A stretch of DNA of 64,000 nucleotides, from assembly GCA_037179515.1 (NCBI GenBank), contig JAXCGZ010001906.1:62001-126000 (forward strand). The letters run 5' to 3'. The position numbers were made by a program, and so were the translations under genes. The notes beneath the pieces were generated by a model, which saw only the letters and a program-made list of their open reading frames with translations, searched no databases and had not been told where the DNA came from. This document shows positions 12,491 through 24,600 of this stretch, piece by piece; the first letter of the stretch is position 1, and the number at the start of each line of letters is the position of its first letter. Origin of the DNA: Halocaridina rubra (taxonomy: Eukaryota; Arthropoda; Malacostraca; Decapoda; Atyidae).

Positions 12491-14067
12491 CATGCAGGGC
12501 ATCTATTTCCTTGTGGGAAATCTTTAATACAACCATATTCCTATACTTAAGAAAACAATAAAAATAAACTTAATCATTATGATTACAGTATGTAACTAAT
12601 CATTATTAAACATTCAATAAGATCAAAAGCCAGTTTAGATCATTACATTACTTTATCTATTTCTCTCCTTTTTTTTTTTAAAAGCTTTACAAAATTTGGT
12701 TAGTTACCGTAAAAATATGAATCATGTAGAACATTAGCAAACAAATTATGTAGAGTATTAGCATGTATGGACATTTAAAATGCGATAGTCAATAATATAA
12801 ATAGTAATTACAATAAGAAACCTCATCCTATAATTTCTATTCCTATCATGTTACTATGGGGCATTGATTTGTCTTAAAATTAGAACTTAAAACTAATTCC
12901 GCAGTTCTAGGAGGAAAGTTTCTTCCTGTGTGTCATCCAGGTGCTGTCGAGAACTATGGGGTTTGCTCTTCTCTTGATCTCAGCAATTCGTTTACGTGGC
13001 TTCTAAGGCGTTATTAGGATTTTATTCTTATTTTATAAAGATTTCTGTTTCCTCTCCCTTGCTCATGAAATTCTTGCTAGGCGTTATATAATGGTATCCT
13101 TGTGTCCTCATTTTTTTCGCTCCCCTGCCGTACTCTTCATTGCAGGCCCAGGTCTGTAAGCATACCACGAATTCTCTTCCTCCTCTGCAGACTGGCAAGA
13201 CAAAACGGAGGGCGATCGATGCATCTGTACTGAACCCCTCCAGCCTGGCTTCATCCCATCCCTGAGGTGGGTCTTAATTATAACCACCCCTTTTCGGACA
13301 CCTGCAATGTCACAATGGCTTTCTCTTCTGTAGCTGCAAAACACACGTACATATGAAGCAGATTCTCAGGACGAAAATTTGAGCCTTTGTCACTAATACA
13401 GTTGTAAGAAAGGCTCCATATGACTTCGGGGTACAAACAATGGCCATATGTCCGTAATCCGAGGCCATACTTCGCCTCCCCTGCAACTGCAAGCGCTTGC
13501 AATCTCTATTCAATGGCAACAGGTCTTGTTTGAGAGAGAACAAAATCTAAAGACTTTTAGAACTTGCAGGTAGGGGCTGCCTGGAAAAAAGGTGGTAATG
13601 GGAAGTATGTGTCTACACCATTAGATTATTATTCCAAGATACTTAGGACTTAGCTGGGAAACTGATACATAACATTACTCTACTATCGATATAAAAAAGA
13701 ACAATCATTACATGCTGAGAAAAGCCACTAAAGAAATATTCTTATTAGCAGTGACTACAGTAAAATCAAGCATGAATTCAGATAAAAGATACAAATCATC
13801 AGGTTACTGCTGATTGCATTGCAAAAATAATAATTAGCAAAAGTCCATTGAGAGATAGCAACAATAACAGTCAACATAATAATAATATTACTAATAATCA
13901 TGATCAGAATAAGAATTATTAAAATGAAATAAAAATACTAAATCAGCAATAGCAATATATAAACAATTGAGACTGGCATTCAGAAATAAGAACAGAGTTC
14001 TATACTTATATTTCATAGTAATGCTCATTTCAACAGTCTCTTTTACTATTCGAATTCTTGCAGTAAA

Positions 14068-14068
<1 letters not shown>
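12491..14068. other. no recognised gene or repeat
   Basis: AT-rich sequence outside 12.9-13.55 kb. The 74-78-aa frames on the minus strand at 13108-13543 overlap each other in different frames and resemble no family; I do not support them as genes. No match elsewhere in the window was seen. Confidence 0.5.

Positions 14069-14120
<52 letters not shown>
14069..14120. repeat. (AT)n at the 3' end of I-like element 1
   Basis: About 50 bp of AT with one AA slip, at the position of the element's 3' tail. Confidence 0.95.
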
Positions 14121-14439
14121 GGAGTTCGTTTCTTTCATTCTTGGATGTTCTCCCTTGAGGGTGAGCGGACCCTCCCTTGTGGCCCGCAGGTGGGGTGAGG
14201 TTTTTTGGAGTGTACGTGGTATTCGCTCTTGCGGGCGAATGGGCTTTCCTATTTGGTGAGGAGGTGGGGTGAAATCTTGTTATTTTTGGTGATCGGACTT
14301 TCCTAATTGGCCCGCAGGGGAGGTTGTGCAAAACTGTAAAGATAATGGAGAGCATAAGTATTCAGTTGTGGATTATTAGTTTACATCAAACAATTTAAAT
14401 GAATTCCAATTTTGGGGGTGAGAGAGAGTTATTGCATGG

Positions 14440-16778
14440 TTATCTTGGTGGAGGGTATTGTTTGACAATATTTAGTAGACTGTTCATGTAGTTGTTTGTT
14501 GCTAGTCTGATGATGGAGCTAGCAACATGAAAGGCATTTGGATCTTCACTAGATGTTGCGGGGGTACCAGTTGTCCGTCGAATTTCTGAAAAGGAATCAC
14601 ATTCAAGGATGTAATGGAGCAGTGGATGTGGTGAGGCTACCTGGCAAAAGGTGCATTCCCTGATGATATCCTCCACTATTCGCCAGGTGCACTTGTACCC
14701 GAGTTTCAGACGGTACACATTGACCTCCATGCTTCGTCAAAGGCTCTCAGGCAGGGTGATACGCTGAAGATCAGTGGTGGCTTTGTACCACCAGGTGGAG
14801 GGGGAGCCAATGTCTGTGTAAAGGTTTTGTTTAGTTATTAAGGTGTAAAGGAGTGACTTGGTGGCTTTAATTTTTATGTGTTGCATCCCAGGAGACAGAG
14901 ATATCTGGATTTCTGCTCTGAGAGTGGCTTGTTTGGCGGCTTGATCGGCTTCCTCATTTCCCTTGATGCCGATGTGGCTGGGAATCCAGGCAAGAGTGAT
15001 GGCTTTTCCAAGGCTGGTTGTCCTGTGGTAGTGGCTGAGGATAGTGGTGATGATGCTTACATTGTCTCTGAGGAGTGGCTTCTTGATGGCCTGTAAGGCG
15101 CCTTTAGAGTCAGAGAGAATTAGGGCATGGTCAGCTCCTTGCTGGATGAAGAAGTCGAGGGCTTTGGCTATGGCAACAAGCTCAGTCTGGAGCGATGAGC
15201 AGGAGTTTGACAGTCTCCAGTATAGGCCATGGTTTCCAGTGATGAAGACGGCGGCTGAGGCTCCAGTTTCTTGATTTACTGAACCGTCAGTGTAGTAGAC
15301 TTGAGAGTTTGGCCTGCTCCAGCTCTGAATTTTGTCCTTGTATATGTTTTTAAGGACAAGCGGGTTTACCAAGCTTTTGGGGTTGTCAGGGAGCTCGATC
15401 TTTATGTCGAGTGGTTGGTCATTCCATGGGGGTGGGCATCTGTATTCAGGAAGCGGTGTGTCCTGTATCTTGGCTATAATGCTCTCCCTGACTGGCAGTG
15501 CTTGCAGGCTAGCGCAGACCTTGGCTGCCCAGGTTCTAGAATGGTGGTTGGGGTGGTGATTGAGGGCTAGATGGAGATTTGTGCCAGCTAGGCATTTATG
15601 TTGGGCAGTGGTGGTTTTGGCCACAAAGAGGGTCAGTGTTTGCTGAGCTCTGAGTTTGAGTGGAATGAGTCCCGATTTCATCTGGATGTTTTCTCTCTTG
15701 GTCCACATGGGGGCTCCTAGCATGGTACGTATGGCGTTGTTTTGAATTACTTCTATCTTGTCCCACTGTTGGTCTGTTAGAAGCCAGAGTGTGGGAGAAG
15801 CATAGTCTATGAGGCTGCGTATGGCTTGTACATAGAAGCTTCTTAGGACATTAAATGATGCACCATCGTAGAAGCCCGACATCCGATGAAGGACCGCTTG
15901 TCGCTGGCTGCACCTGTCGCGCAAGTGTTGAATTTCTGGTCCAAAGGTTAGTCTGTTGTCGATGATTGCACCCAGGTATTGGTATTTGGTAACCCAGTCC
16001 ACAGACTCATTACCTATGACCAGATTAGTGTCTGGTCTCCACTGGTGGATGGGAATGGCCTTGGTTTTGCGGGCATTGAATTTTACTCCAAGGGAGATGG
16101 AGGCTTGGTGAATCTTGGTGAGGCAGCACTGTGTCTTGTTAGAGCTTCTGTCTCCTAATGTGATAAGGGCAAAGTCATCCGCATAGTTGAAGAGTTTGGC
16201 TCCATGTGGTAGTGCAATGTCCATGAGTTTTTCCATGAGACAATTAAAGATTAAGGGGCTAAGGATTCCATCCTGGGGGGTCCCATTTTCGTGATTTTTG
16301 TAGGTGGAGTAGTGCCCATCTACTTTGACTCGGGCACTACGGTTTTGTAGACTCTGCTTGATCCATGAGAGAAGGTTACCTTTGATCTGCTTTGATATGA
16401 GAGCTGAGAGTTTTGCGGCACATTGGCTAGTTCAAAGGCCTTCTCTAGGTCTAGAAAAACGATGTACCCACAGCAGATGTTGATAAATGATAGCATGGAG
16501 GCTATGCATTCTGAGGTGCCTAAGCCAGGCTGGTAGGCAAACATGTTTTCTGGGAAGGGTGGGCATTTCCAACGGACTCTGTTAAGTACCATCTTTTCTG
16601 CCGTCTTGCTCAGGCAGCTTAGGAGGGAGATGGGGCGAGGGTTGTCAGGGTCCTGTGGTTTTGGGATGGGCTGAATGTCTGCTCTGTTCCATGAGGCTGG
16701 TCTGATTCTTCGTGTGTATGTCGAATTGATCAGGGAGAGTAGAGCAAGATCTACTTGGGGCCCCATATTTTGAATCAT
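14440..16778 (-). pseudogene. I-like ORF2: reverse transcriptase, RNase H and zinc motif, frameshifted
   Basis: RT N-terminal blocks lie at 16778-16320 (PRPISLLSCLSKTAEKM, FLDLEKAFELAN). A frameshift near 16325 leads into the block with PQDGILSPLIF, where other members have PQGG, and then to NYADDFALI. RNase H follows at about 15310-14930: YYTDGSV (Asp), LQTELVAIAKAL (Glu), ILSDSKGALQAI (Asp) and IPSHIGIKGNEEADQAAK (His, Asp). All catalytic residues are present. After a frameshift or stop near 14735 the C-terminal CTFC...HYILEC zinc motif follows at about 14660-14590. Loss of the second PQGG glycine and the frameshifts make this copy inactive. Confidence 0.88.
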
Positions 16779-17122
16779 TGTGTATGTGATTCTATCGGCA
16801 CCTGGGGCTGTGTTCTTAGAGCTTTTGCTTACTTTTAGTAGCTCAGTCAGAGAGAATGGAGCATCTGTTTTGTCTTCAGTGTTGATGGCCTCTTCTATAT
16901 CTTCCCATCTTGCAGTGGTGAGGTCCTGAAGAGTTGTCCTGGTGGTGATGGGGAGCTGGTTGGAGCTTTCTCTATCCGCGAATTTGATGGAGAGTTCTTC
17001 TGCTGCCCTGCTAGGATCCCTGTGGGGGTGATTTTAGGAGGTTTTCCTTTAGCAAAGGAGTTAATGCTCCTCCACATCTGGCCCACAGAGGTGTGAGCAT
17101 CTAGGGTGGAACACCACTCTAG

Positions 17123-18139
17123 TCATTTTTTCCTCTTGATGTTGCGTGTCTCTTCATGGACATGTTCTTTGACTGCCTGGAGAGTGCGGTAGGAGTTTTC
17201 AGTGCGACGTTTCCTGTGCATTTTCTGAAAGACGTTGAGCCGGTGATTGAGTTCTTTAACTCTGTCACAGTAGTACCATTTGTCCCGATGAGTGGTGTGT
17301 TGTGGTTTACAGAGGGGGATGGAGGAGTTTGCTGCAGCTTGCAGGGCATTGACTAGCTCGGCCTCTGCTTGGTCGATGTCTTCAGATGGTATGTAGGCTG
17401 AAAACCAATTGCTGAGGTGCTCCTGGAATCGGCCCCAGTCTGCCTTCTTGAAATTCCATCGAGGGGGAGGAGCAGGGATTTGGAAGATTTCAGGAATTGG
17501 CATTGTGAGATGGATCCCATAGTGGTCGCTTGTGACCAGGGGATGAACTCTCCATGTGGCATCCTGCTTTAGGGAACTGGAGACAAAGGTGAGGTCCAGT
17601 ATTCCACCTCTGTCATGTGTTGGCTCATGATTGTTGAGCAGGGAGATGTCTTCTTGGTCATCCAGCAGGCTCATGATGTGTCTGCCTGCAGCACAGGGGC
17701 GCTCATACCTGAATCTTGGATGGTGCGCGTTGAAGTCGCCTCCTATTACCAAGTCACAATGACTGGCTAGCCCGAAGAGGGTAGTCAGGTCTAAGCCACC
17801 ATCTTGTGGTCTGTAAATGTTGTACAGATCTATGCAGCTGCCCTGAAGTTGGATGTTAACAGCGAGGACGTGGACATCTTCGCCACAGTAGACCGGTCGG
17901 GTTATTTCCTTGGGTAATAGGTTTTTCCTGATGAAGGTGGCGCTGCCTCTGTTCTCCCCTGGAGACCAGTTCTGGTAGAATCCTTTGTATCCTGAGATTT
18001 TTGGAGTGTATTGCTCTGTGCACAGGGTTTCTTGAACCATGATGACATCAATGTTGTCAGTCTTGGCAATGCCTTCAAGATGTTGTACCTTGTGTCTGAG
18101 ACCCTGGGCGTTCCAGTGTAGGATCCCGAGATTAGACAT
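17123..18139 (-). CDS. I-like ORF2 endonuclease domain
   Basis: An open 338-codon segment starts at ATG 18139. It carries the APE-endonuclease motifs LHWNAQGL (Asn), MVQETL (Glu), YNIYRPQD, VIGGDFNAHH (Asp, Asn), LDLTFVS and VTSDHYGIHL (Asp-His). This domain nicks target DNA for target-primed reverse transcription. The start codon overlaps the ORF1 stop by 8 bases (ATGTCTAA), which fits reinitiation coupling. The frame is lost at 17123, and the linker to the RT (17120-16780) contains several breaks, so the full ORF2 is not translatable. Confidence 0.85.
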   Translation of the reverse strand: MSNLGILHWNAQGLRHKVQHLEGIAKTDNIDVIMVQETLCTEQYTPKISGYKGFYQNWSPGENRGSATFIRKNLLPKEITRPVYCGEDVHVLAVNIQLQGSCIDLYNIYRPQDGGLDLTTLFGLASHCDLVIGGDFNAHHPRFRYERPCAAGRHIMSLLDDQEDISLLNNHEPTHDRGGILDLTFVSSSLKQDATWRVHPLVTSDHYGIHLTMPIPEIFQIPAPPPRWNFKKADWGRFQEHLSNWFSAYIPSEDIDQAEAELVNALQAAANSSIPLCKPQHTTHRDKWYYCDRVKELNHRLNVFQKMHRKRRTENSYRTLQAVKEHVHEETRNIKRKK

Positions 18140-18590
18140 CTTGATGATTTAAGGAGGTGGAGGTGGTAGGAGTGGTGGGTTGTTGAGGTTGGTGGTGGGT
18201 TCTGGAGACGATGGCGTGGGCGACAACGGAGTGGGCTACTTCGACGACTTGATTGTAGGAATCTTGAGTGGTGGCTCTGGTGTCGAGGAGTCGGACGGCT
18301 GCCTGTATGGCTTGAATAAGAAGGTTGGTGAGCTCGTTTACTGTGAAGAGGGTTTGCTGTTAGAAAGAGGAGGCAGAGTAAGGTGTCTGGATAGGTTGTT
18401 TAAGTGTGGGGGTATGGGATCTTAGTCTAGGGTCCCGGGACCTGGTGTGGTGAGTGGGTGTGTGTGTGGTCTGAGTGTTCTGAGTGTTGCGTGTGACTGT
18501 ATTGTGTGTTTGAGTGTTGCATGGGGTGGAGGTGTTGGTATAAGTGTCAACTTTTGTGTTGCCCAATTTGTCACTGGGAACTTTATCCAT
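18132..18590 (-). pseudogene. I-like ORF1, C-terminal fragment
   Basis: The frame directly 5' of ORF2 reads as a Thr/His/Asn/Pro-rich stretch (18590-18363), a TAA at about 18360, then in the same frame a segment with TVNELTNLLIQAIQAAVRLLD and a Pro/Thr-rich end, stopping at 18132-18134 inside the ORF2 start. The position and the 8-base overlap make this the end of ORF1. The N-terminal nucleic acid binding part was not found upstream. The low complexity of the first part makes its coding status less certain. Confidence 0.6.
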
Positions 18591-18806
18591 TTTCTAAACA
18601 GTTGCAATATGTGGCAAAAATATTTATGCAAAAGTCGGTACTACTGATGTCTTATCAGTATTTATGCAATAACAACATGCAAAAATCTATCAACTAAAAT
18701 AAAATGTAGGCACGATTATTGCCTTGCAGCACTGAAAAAAACAATAGAAAAAAAATCAATAAGGCAACATTCTCTTAGCATCGGAAGGAGCGCATGTCAG
18801 TCTCAG

Positions 18807-18810
<4 letters not shown>

Positions 18811-18902
<92 letters not shown>
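18811..18902. repeat. (GA)n microsatellite
   Basis: 92 bp of GA dinucleotide followed by an A-rich and then an AT-rich tail. Confidence 0.98.
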
Positions 18903-18905
<3 letters not shown>

Positions 18906-21400
18906 TATATATTTTTCTTAAAAAAAAAACCATAATTTTCGTTTGTAGGGCCCCTCTTTATGACTTAACTTCCTGCCCTACTATACAAAGGGACAGAGCA
19001 CAACTGCAATCATTTTCTAACATCTAAAAAGAAAATAAACCAAAACAAAATAACTTGGTGTACAACTGCAGAAACATCAAAGCATAAATCCATTCCTTTC
19101 TGTTTAATATTGCAAAGGCCTTTACCGAAAAAGCATACACATCCTTATCTATTATGACAGTCTTTTTCTTGCTATAAATCCGAGGGTTGAGTTGATAGCA
19201 CACACTCACTCTATGTCAACATATCCCTGATGGAATCAAAGCAAAATATTACAATCATATGTGACAATATCTCTACTACTATCAACAAAAGTACAAATAT
19301 CTTTTTTCTTAAAAGACAACTTAAAAGGAATTAAGTATTATTAATTTATTAAATTTCAAACTCAACATATAATCTCTAATAATCTCAATTATCTTAATTA
19401 GCTCAAATGTAATTATTAATTTCATTACAATAATAGTAATTAACAATAATTATCTCTGGATAATCTTTTTCAAAACTCTTTAATTATAATATATATCAAG
19501 GGGATAAAGATATTAAAGGTTTTTCTTCACATCAAAAAAACTATATAACAAAAACGGAAATCTGAAAAAATATAAAAAGTCTGTCTTTGTGTATGCAATA
19601 ATGAAAACAAAAATCATGTTTCATTTGCACATTAAAGAATGCATTTTGGCTTAAGTATCATAATCTCGTAAGGAGTTGTACAGGAACAATTGAAACAGAA
19701 AATATATATATTCTTCTACTATCTCGAATTTGACTTATTTGCATTACTATACAACAGAATTACCTCCGGAAACAGGGGGAAGTTCGACATATAACTGTTG
19801 TGTCTGTTTGCTCATACTTACGCACGATTGGGTGCTTTTATTATTAACCTCCCTTTTATTACTTACAAAATACTGCCCGAGGTTTGCCTTCAGGGCTGCG
19901 GCTGACTAGCCTTTGCGGGGAGGTGCGCATGTGGGCGAGGTTTTCTCCCCTGTTCCTTCGGCTACTGAATCAACTTCTGCTCTCTCAAATACGGGAAACG
20001 GCTGTGTAACATTCTTGTTGTAATTTCGTGTCAGCTCAAGCTCTTTATGACCAAGCTGAAATAATTTTGATAAACGTTATCATGGCTAAAACCTTCAAAG
20101 TTTTATTCTATATATCCAACATATTCCTTCGGACAAATAATGTATATACTGAAGCTAGCATAAAAAATAAAGAATCATTCATAGATTCACATCCTTTATC
20201 GCATAATATCTACCTTGGAATTCTCGGAAATCGAATAATAATCTCATTGGCGGAGTAGGGGATGGAACAAAAATAAAACAAACTTGGCATCTCAACCATA
20301 TCAGGGCAGGTGGAGAATCACTTTCTCAAAAATATCCCTCAATGGATATCACAACAGCTACATCACCTCCCATAAAAATACTCTGATATGGCCTGTGCAA
20401 AGACCCGGCAGAGCAGGGGAACTACCCTCGCAGACTACCCCAATCATGTTTCCCAACGGTCTTTCCCTCTATATCACCCACTAGAACAACCCCCCCCATT
20501 ATACCCCCATTCATTCACAATCATTCTCTCTCACATTCGCTCACATTCAAACTTGCATTCCCTTTCTCTCTGTAAAATTCCCCATCCTTTCCCCATCACT
20601 CTGAAGGAGTGTGTAGGTGGAATCTCGGTCGGGCCGCGTGGTCACATGGCTGCCTCACTAGTCCTAGGTCCCATTCTACTCCCTTGAATCAACGTTTGGG
20701 TGACACTGAAATACCCTCCTATTCCTGCACAACACGAATTCACTCGAGTTTATTTTTACTTTCGCCTGCATAGCGCGAAATTAAAAAACTCATATCTAAA
20801 TAATATCACAAAAGGTTCTTATTCTTCAAAAAGATATATCCTACATGCATCATAATATCATTTCCCCATCCTAACAACATTAAAAGAACGATCTGTCATT
20901 TATGTCTTTCTTTCGCCAAAATATTACTCCCACGAGGGAAAAAAAATAAAAAATAAAAAAAGAAGCAAGCTTGAAAACAGGTGCAGGAATTCTCTCACGT
21001 TCCTTTCTTGGAAATCACAAGTGATAAAAGAAAAACCTTAATAGCGGATTCAAGTATTTCTCACTATAATTCTTACGTGCATTTTGGAGTATATAAAAAT
21101 TCTAGTACTTATATTCTATTTGCAGACTCTTTTAGTTTTCACTTTAAGGAATTAATATAATAATGATTTCACGTACGTTAAATTTTTTCAAGTAAAATCA
21201 ATACATTCGCCTGTTTAATAATTAATGTAGACAATAATAAAAATAAATGGAACATGCTTCAAACGCAATTACTCGTTATATTATTCAAATAATAACAAAA
21301 ATGGAGTTTATTACTGCTTATAGCTATTAGTACAAATTACCCATGTTAGTAATGGGTACAGAAATTCTACTTTTATTAAATTACTAGGAGCCACACCCCT
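18903..21400. other. no recognised gene
   Basis: AT-rich sequence with small GC-richer islands near 19860-19960 and 20400-20660. Frames of 60-99 codons occur but none shows a motif or a relative in the window. The right end may belong to the internal region of the LTR element beginning at 22158; I cannot show this. Confidence 0.5.
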
Positions 21401-21651
21401 CATAGGCAGGTTGGCGGAGCCAAAGCATAACTACAAGATAAAATGGCGGCGTCCGCCGACCGTAATTCCTTTTATTAATTGTCATGTTACTCACTGGATA
21501 CAGATCACAAGTACTTAGCTATTTTGAGGAGGTGGTCCTGAAGAACATCATAGCAGAAGGCAATGGAGGAGGGGGTTCTTCTTCCTTCTGGGCACAGGGG
21601 GTTCCCCCAGCTTCTCCATCTCTCGCGTGGAATTGACGAATCGCCATCTTC

Positions 21652-22074
21652 TTAGCTGGCTCCGGCGACATGTACTTTTGGCAAGGGTCTTTTTCCACTC
21701 AAAGCCCTGGTCACACTTCGGCTCACTATGAAATATCTTAGGAATAGTTCCTCAAAAGCTTCATAATATTCTCTGTTTGACCACTCGTCACTTCTCATCC
21801 GCAGACCCAAGTATTTCAGGAAGTCGGCCGTGGGAATTACGGGTGGATCTTCGAGGCTTTTTTCATTTGCGCCATCAAAGTATAAAGGGGAATCTTTGAC
21901 TCGGGGCACCTTTCCAACCAGGGCATGGGGTGGGGGCATGGCCTGCTGCATTCCCTGTGTCACCACGGGGCTTGGAGTGGCAGGCTGTTCGTCGATGTTT
22001 GAAGCGTCGGTTTCTCCGTCAGCGTTGTCGCTCATTTCCTGTATTGGAAGATATTGGATCTCTGCGTTTGCCAT
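21652..22074 (-). CDS. short gag-like ORF of a truncated LTR element
   Basis: A 140-aa ORF starts with ATG at 22074, 84 bases after the 5' LTR end at 22159. The N-terminus is acidic and Asn/Asp/Thr-rich, followed by Pro-rich sequence and a region with DFLKYLGLRMRSDEWSN and YYEAFEELFLRYF. The position right after the LTR and primer site is where gag belongs. I recognise no capsid or zinc-knuckle motif, so gag identity rests on position. It ends at a stop at 21652; no pol follows down to 18.9 kb, so the element is deleted or truncated. Confidence 0.45.
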   Translation of the reverse strand: MANAEIQYLPIQEMSDNADGETDASNIDEQPATPSPVVTQGMQQAMPPPHALVGKVPRVKDSPLYFDGANEKSLEDPPVIPTADFLKYLGLRMRSDEWSNREYYEAFEELFLRYFIVSRSVTRALSGKRPLPKVHVAGAS

Positions 22075-22142
22075 TCTTTTTTTCTTCGCACAGGTTTCGT
22101 CTGAGAGTGTCTCTTCGTGCGTATTCCGATGTGGTATCCATA

Positions 22143-22156
22143 CCTTGCTTCCACCA
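22143..22156 (-). promoter_or_regulatory. candidate tRNA primer binding site
   Basis: Two bases after the LTR end the minus strand reads TGGTGGAAGCAAGG. It begins with TGG, complementary to a tRNA CCA end. The tRNA is not identified. Confidence 0.5.
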
Positions 22157-22158
22157 GA

Positions 22159-22826
22159 TGTCGTAAGGACTTAATCACTACATTACTATTAATACCAGAA
22201 GGGTGCAAGGTAAGAATGGACAAGCGGTGGCTCCGTTATCTTACGTTTATTTTAGAGTACAACATATACGACGCCTCAGTGCCCCCACCCTATGACTATC
22301 AGAATCTATGATCTGTTTGTGCCCCTGGGAAAACACTTACTGAGCCTCTGTCTGCCTCGGGGATTCTTGAAATACCCAATGGGCAGGGCGTGTCATGTAA
22401 TCCAGTTCTGCCAATAGCCTTCAGGTTCAAAGAGGAGTCCCTCCTCTTCAGGGAGGGGTTGTTTCAGCAGGCCTATTGAACAGAAGAAGTTCTAAATTGC
22501 CTGCGGCTATTGGGGCATTTCTCTTCAGGGCATGTACATACAAATGGGTCAAATGTTTACAACCTTTTGTGGTGTTTTTGAGGACCGAGGGTCCCTTATC
22601 TTTTAGGCCTCTTGGGGTACATGGCGCCATATATCAGTTCCATGTGCCCAGCCATAAATCTTGATGGTACCAAGGGAAAACATGGCCTGGACCCAAAACC
22701 AAATGAAAGTGAGGGCATGTAATAAAACATCTGTGCCCTTGACGGTTACTCCTCAAGATTTGTTACAAGTTTCAGATCCTGGCTTCAGCAGGCTTTCATG
22801 TGACTTCAGCGAGACTTCAGTCATGC

Positions 22827-22830
<4 letters not shown>
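22159..22830 (-). mobile_element. 5' LTR (672 bp) of a truncated LTR retrotransposon
   Basis: Bounded by TGTCG and CGACA, a TG...CA end pair with a 5-bp inverted repeat. It aligns along its whole length with the solo LTR at 8119-8786. A primer-site-like sequence and a gag-like ORF follow on the minus strand. The upstream end abuts an AT array, so a target duplication cannot be read. The matching 3' LTR was not found at lower coordinates. Confidence 0.8.

Positions 22831-22896
<66 letters not shown>
22829..22896. repeat. (AT)n array
   Basis: About 68 bp of AT between the LTR and the next tRNA-like repeat. Confidence 0.97.
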
Positions 22897-23266
<370 letters not shown>

Positions 23267-23267
23267 C

Positions 23268-24252
23268 TTGAGGGCAGACTTGCCTGGTGGTAGTAATAGT
23301 TCTGCCGTTAACCTTGCACCTCCCAATAGATCTGCTTCTTTCACTCTTCACTATTCTACCATTCGTGGGCTGAACTCTAATCTTTCGTCTGTGGGACAGC
23401 ACTTGGGTACTTGCCTCCCTAACCTCCTCCTCCTATCTGAAACCCAGCTGTCTATGCATGCTTTCACTGACCCATTTCAAATCTCTCACTATAATCTGTT
23501 TACTCATTTTCGTTCCAAAGGTAGGGTCTGTGCACACTGGTAAACTAACACTCCTACTGCGAGGCTCATGGACCTTGAATTTCCTGACTTTGATGTTCTC
23601 TGCCTAAAAGTCTGTCTCTCCATTACCACTATCTTTCTTTGCTTCTGCTGCTGCTCTCCTAACTCCACCGAGTTTGTGTCTTTCTTTGAATATCTCTCCT
23701 CGTGCCATGAGTCCTTGCTATCTTCTCACCCATATGCTGAAGTTCTCTACATTGGAGACTTCAATGTACACCACAGTGAGTGGCTTCATTCTTCTCACAC
23801 TGATGTGGGATAAAGGAAGGCCCTTGCTTTCGCTATTACTCACGATCTGGAGCAAATTATCGAACATCCTACTTGCGTTCCTGATCGTCACGAAGATACT
23901 GCGAACGCTCTTGACCTATTTTTTACTTCTAACCCTTCAAACTACTCTTATTCTGTGCTTTCCCCTCTTGGTAAATCTGACCACTCTATGATCTCAGTCT
24001 CTTACAGTTTCGCTCCCTCACAACCAATCCCTCATGCTCAGCGCCGCCTTTGGCAATTCGAGCGTATGCAACATGAAAATTTGCGTAACTTTCTCTTTGA
24101 CTTCCCATGGGATGACTACTGCTTTCGGTCCCGCAACCCTGATCAGGTAACTCTAAAAGTTGCCGAGATCATGACCGTGGGAATGGAGGCGTACATCCCC
24201 TCTTCTACAAAAACTTTCTCTCCCCCTAAACCTTGGTTTGACCGTGCTTGCT
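23268..24252 (+). pseudogene. ORF2 endonuclease part, broken
   Basis: Frames at 23268-23543, 23568-23813 and 23955-24252 together encode an APE endonuclease: [32 protein letters not shown] and GKSDHSMISVSY. A TAA at about 23541 and at least one frameshift in 23810-23960 separate them. Catalytic Asn, Glu, Asp and His positions are still recognisable. It is interrupted at about 24253 after WFDRACS. Confidence 0.8.
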
Positions 24253-24600
24253 CCATAGTCATAGTCATAGATTTTATTGCCAAATATTTAGAATACATAC
24301 ATGAATAAATATATACATTATATTCAGAGGCACTAGCCTGCTGAGCAAGAGCTCCTTGGCAGGCAGTTTAATATACATTTCGCATAATTTAAAGTATGAC
24401 GGCAATATTTAACAAAAGCTCCAATATAGCAATCTCATACTTATCTTGTAATAAAACAAAACAGTAGCCTGACCTTAACCTGGACTTAATGATACACAAT
24501 ACTGTATTAATTATTAATCAACAGCTGCTTGATTTTGACTAGTAAATAAATGCTGTTTGAGTTTCTTTTTAAATAAAGTTGTGCCAGTTATTGTTTTTAA
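24253..24600 (-). mobile_element. 5'-truncated 3' end of NL-A inserted into ORF2
   Basis: The segment aligns closely with 36883-37230, the 3' end of NL-A. It starts with a short tandem tail (ATAGTCATAGTCATAG) and ends within the ORF2 C-terminal coding part. On its other side the host ORF2 resumes with IQARNQAHRSYL, so the insertion split one protein. No clear target duplication was found. It shows that NL-A 3' ends moved independently of the big copy at the right end of the window. Confidence 0.85.

Larger units (their letters stand above)
14121..18602 (-). mobile_element. I-like non-LTR retrotransposon 1 (endonuclease-RT-RNase H-zinc motif)
   Basis: On the minus strand the order is ORF1 C-terminus (18590-18132), ORF2 endonuclease (18139-17123), linker, RT (16778 to about 15500), RNase H (about 15310-14930), a C-terminal zinc motif (14730-14440), a 3' UTR (14439-14121) and an AT tail. 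An RNase H domain in ORF2 plus a Cys-Cys-His-Cys tail is typical of the I group. The 5' end lies near or beyond 18600, where similarity to anything known fades. A 5'-truncated relative lies at 26590-31278. Confidence 0.85.

Noticed and set aside
13108..13543. Small host genes on the minus strand
   Set aside because: Three overlapping 74-78-aa frames, no motifs, and random-looking composition.
19024..20687. Short ORFs of 60-99 codons
   Set aside because: No motif, no homologue in the window and no supporting signals.
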